Source: Deltaproteobacteria bacterium
GTDB taxonomy: Bacteria > Desulfobacterota > Syntrophobacteria > Syntrophobacterales > Syntrophobacteraceae
Assembly: GCA_021777755.1 (NCBI GenBank)
Contig: JAJYDE010000041.1
Coordinates: 1 to 36,535, forward strand
Direction: 5' to 3'
DNA length: 36,535 bases
Made by a program: the position numbers and the translations under genes. Positions 35,001 to 36,535 of the stretch are shown here, in pieces. Under the pieces are notes generated by a model. The model was not told the DNA's origin and did not search any database. It saw only the letters and a program-made list of their open reading frames with translations. Positions within the stretch are counted from its first letter, which is position 1. Each line of letters begins with the position of its first letter.

Positions 35001-35640
35001 GAGCGTGATCCTTTATCTTTTTTCCCTTTGCCGCTGCAGCTTTTGCTTTTGGTAGCTCACTTGAACAGCGGGAAATGAAGGGTTTCAGATAGGCATCGAG
35101 GAGCCCGGCCCCCGGCTTTTCAATCTCTTTTGTGAGCGCCGTCAGATATGCGGTTTTGCTTGTTGAGGCCCAATCGATGCTTATGCCGGCGCGCTGCGCC
35201 AGTTCGGTATGCACCACCATATTGGTGCGCCCGTTCCCATCAGGGAAAGGATGGCCGTAAGCCAGGTAACCCATCACTTCGCCTGGCCTTTCTTTCATCA
35301 ATGCCGGGTCTGATCCGATCCGCAGCGCATATTCAACAGCCGCCCTGGCGTCTTGCGGATGCGCAAAAAGGACGTTGCCCTTGCTCACCGCGATATCCGG
35401 CGCGATCTGCGCGCGATCCTGCCCGGCCCAGGGATAAATATCCCCGAACAGCAATTTATGTGTGTGCAAAACGTCCCGGTAGGACAGTTTTTTTACCGAA
35501 GCCAGATACCTGAATGCCTCGGAAATCCCCGCGATAAACGAACTATGTTCGAGATGCTTTATGATCTGTGGGTCTTTTTCGCCCAATTTATTGCGAAGAT
35601 AGCCCTTTGTTTCAAAATCATTGAAGGGATCAAAAATCAT
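34990..35640 (-). CDS. Fic-domain protein (probable AMP-transferase toxin)
   Basis: This 216-residue protein has an intact Fic core motif HPFPDGNGRTN (His 130, Arg 138). The beta-hairpin flap lies near IAVSKGNVLFAHP. The upstream sequence EHSSFIAGISEAFRYL (31-46) matches the position of the inhibitory (S/T)xxxE(G/N) helix, but the Glu is Ala (SSFIAG), so self-inhibition by that residue looks absent. Fic enzymes usually transfer AMP from ATP to target hydroxyls. The C-terminus is basic and Ala/Lys-rich. It is coupled by ATGA overlap to the DUF6088 gene, which may be its antitoxin. The target is unknown. Confidence 0.9.
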   Translation of the reverse strand: MIFDPFNDFETKGYLRNKLGEKDPQIIKHLEHSSFIAGISEAFRYLASVKKLSYRDVLHTHKLLFGDIYPWAGQDRAQIAPDIAVSKGNVLFAHPQDARAAVEYALRIGSDPALMKERPGEVMGYLAYGHPFPDGNGRTNMVVHTELAQRAGISIDWASTSKTAYLTALTKEIEKPGAGLLDAYLKPFISRCSSELPKAKAAAAKGKKIKDHAHAE

Positions 35641-36290
35641 GGTTTGGCTTCACGCAGGTAATTGGCCTGAAGCCGCAACGCTTCGGGACGGCTGAGATGG
35701 CCGGTCCGCTGAAGCTCTATCAAAAGCAATTCGATTGCATCAAGCGTGACATCATCATCGGCCAGGCGCGTAACGTTTTGCGCCCACGTATCGCCCGCTG
35801 TTTTGGTATAGGCGACGCCATGCTTTTTGGCCAACGCAAGAATGGTATGCGCGGTGCCTTTTCTTGTTGCGGTTGCGGCGCTTCCGCTTCCCTCAAAACT
35901 CATGAAAATTCCCTTGTACCCAATCTTACGGCGTACCCGCTTCCGCACGGCGATCACACGCCCGGCAGGAACCTGGGTGGTTTGTCCGGCAATATAAGAT
36001 TGTTCGAAGCGCGTCGGGGCGCTCTCGACCCCGAGGCGGCCGAGCGCTTCCTTCGCCAGGGCGCGAAGTCCTTTCACAGGTGCTGGTGTGCCGTCGAAAG
36101 GCGATTCCGCCGCGCGTGTGTAAATGCCTTGGCCGAGTTTCAGAAGCTTGCCCTTGTTGACGAGCAGACGGAGGGCGCGGCCAACCTGGTCATAGCCGCC
36201 GAGATCGCTGAAATCCGCGCGCAGAAATACATCGCCTCGCTTGCGGTCGATGCGCTTCATAACGCGCGTTTCCAGTTTTTCCGCTCTCAT
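35637..36290 (-). CDS. DUF6088 (AbiEi-like antitoxin) protein
   Basis: This 217-residue protein begins with a winged-HTH-like region (RKRGDVFLRADFSDLGGYDQ, VGRALRLLVNKGKLLKLGQG, IYTRA), as in AbiEi-type antitoxins. The middle FEQSYIAGQTTQVPAGRVIA is typical of DUF6088. The C-terminal half is helical. I expect DNA binding and autoregulation, with antitoxin function toward Fic inferred from coupling: the stop overlaps the fic start (ATGA). The ATG at 36290 is chosen over 36305 because GAGAGGTG lies at good distance and the upstream ATG would be almost leaderless. Confidence 0.8.
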   Translation of the reverse strand: MRAEKLETRVMKRIDRKRGDVFLRADFSDLGGYDQVGRALRLLVNKGKLLKLGQGIYTRAAESPFDGTPAPVKGLRALAKEALGRLGVESAPTRFEQSYIAGQTTQVPAGRVIAVRKRVRRKIGYKGIFMSFEGSGSAATATRKGTAHTILALAKKHGVAYTKTAGDTWAQNVTRLADDDVTLDAIELLLIELQRTGHLSRPEALRLQANYLREAKP

Positions 36291-36307
36291 AGTGGCACCT
36301 CTCATAC

Positions 36308-36340
36308 TGTCAATTTACGACAATTTAGCGCTGGTTTCAA
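36308..36340 (-). promoter_or_regulatory. Promoter with palindromic operator for DUF6088-fic
   Basis: On the minus strand TTGAAA (36340-36335) and TAAATT (36317-36312) are 17 nt apart. The -10 lies inside the palindrome TGTC-N7-GACA (36308-36322), a good site for autorepression. The remaining bases to the window end (36341-36535) show no gene. Confidence 0.5.
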
Positions 36341-36535
36341 CAGCTAATCAAAGAGCTAGAGATAAATCTAAAGGACTCGTCAGTCTAAATTGCCGGCCAT
36401 CGAAGCGGGTGCTTACTGGAGTGTCAAAAATCTTGATTTATGGCACGGGGCACAGGATTCGCTTGCCGGTAATTCGGCTAAGGGCTTGCGAGAATAAAAA
36501 AGGGGGATCGTTCAGTGCGGCTCAGGGTTTTGGGC

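Overview
The window is bacterial and moderately GC-rich. The house-keeping set (short-form AMP nucleosidase, CoA-disulfide-reductase-like flavoprotein with a rhodanese tail, DUF482 acyltransferase, Wza/GumC pair) would fit a Deltaproteobacterium in the broad sense (Desulfobacterota); this is an inference from gene content, not a placement. Two defence/mobile regions flank a conserved block.

Region 1 (1-18.6 kb): the 5' part of an IS1634-type transposase runs off the left edge. Next to it is a leftward operon of about 17.6 kb that I read as a complete type 3 BREX phage-defence locus. In order of transcription it is: small HTH protein, brxF, brxC, DUF1016/YhcG nuclease, SfsA nuclease, pglXI methyltransferase, DUF3696 ATPase, PIN-like protein, RNA ligase, brxHII helicase, pglZ, brxA. 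The core order brxF-brxC-pglXI-brxHII-pglZ-brxA is the published type 3 order. The extra genes sit in two of its gaps. The most interesting is the ATPase-PIN-RNA ligase trio between pglXI and brxHII: it is joined to both neighbours by a 2-nt gap or 4-nt ATGA overlaps, and looks like an RNA cut-and-seal module built into the BREX operon.

Region 2 (18.6-20.0 kb): a decayed junction holding an IS-end-like sequence, the C-terminal part of a tyrosine integrase and the C-terminal part of a UvrD-like helicase.

Region 3 (20.0-30.8 kb): ordinary chromosome. It carries an M20 peptidase (-), a DUF482 acyltransferase plus a CoADR-rhodanese protein (+), a GumC-like/Wza-like polysaccharide export pair (-), AMP nucleosidase (-), tRNA-Gly(GCC) with its own promoter and terminator, NrnA-like DHH phosphoesterase (+) and RNase HI (+). 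Two copies of a short palindromic repeat lie in its gaps.

Region 4 (30.9-36.5 kb): a second graveyard/defence cluster. It contains a DUF4238-like fragment, an integrase N-terminal fragment with an in-frame TGA, a Mu/IS481-like transposase stub with direct repeats beside it, an intact hipBA toxin-antitoxin operon with operator half-sites, a type I restriction hsdR broken by a nonsense codon and a deletion, and an intact two-gene DUF6088 (AbiEi-like) plus Fic unit with its own promoter/palindrome.
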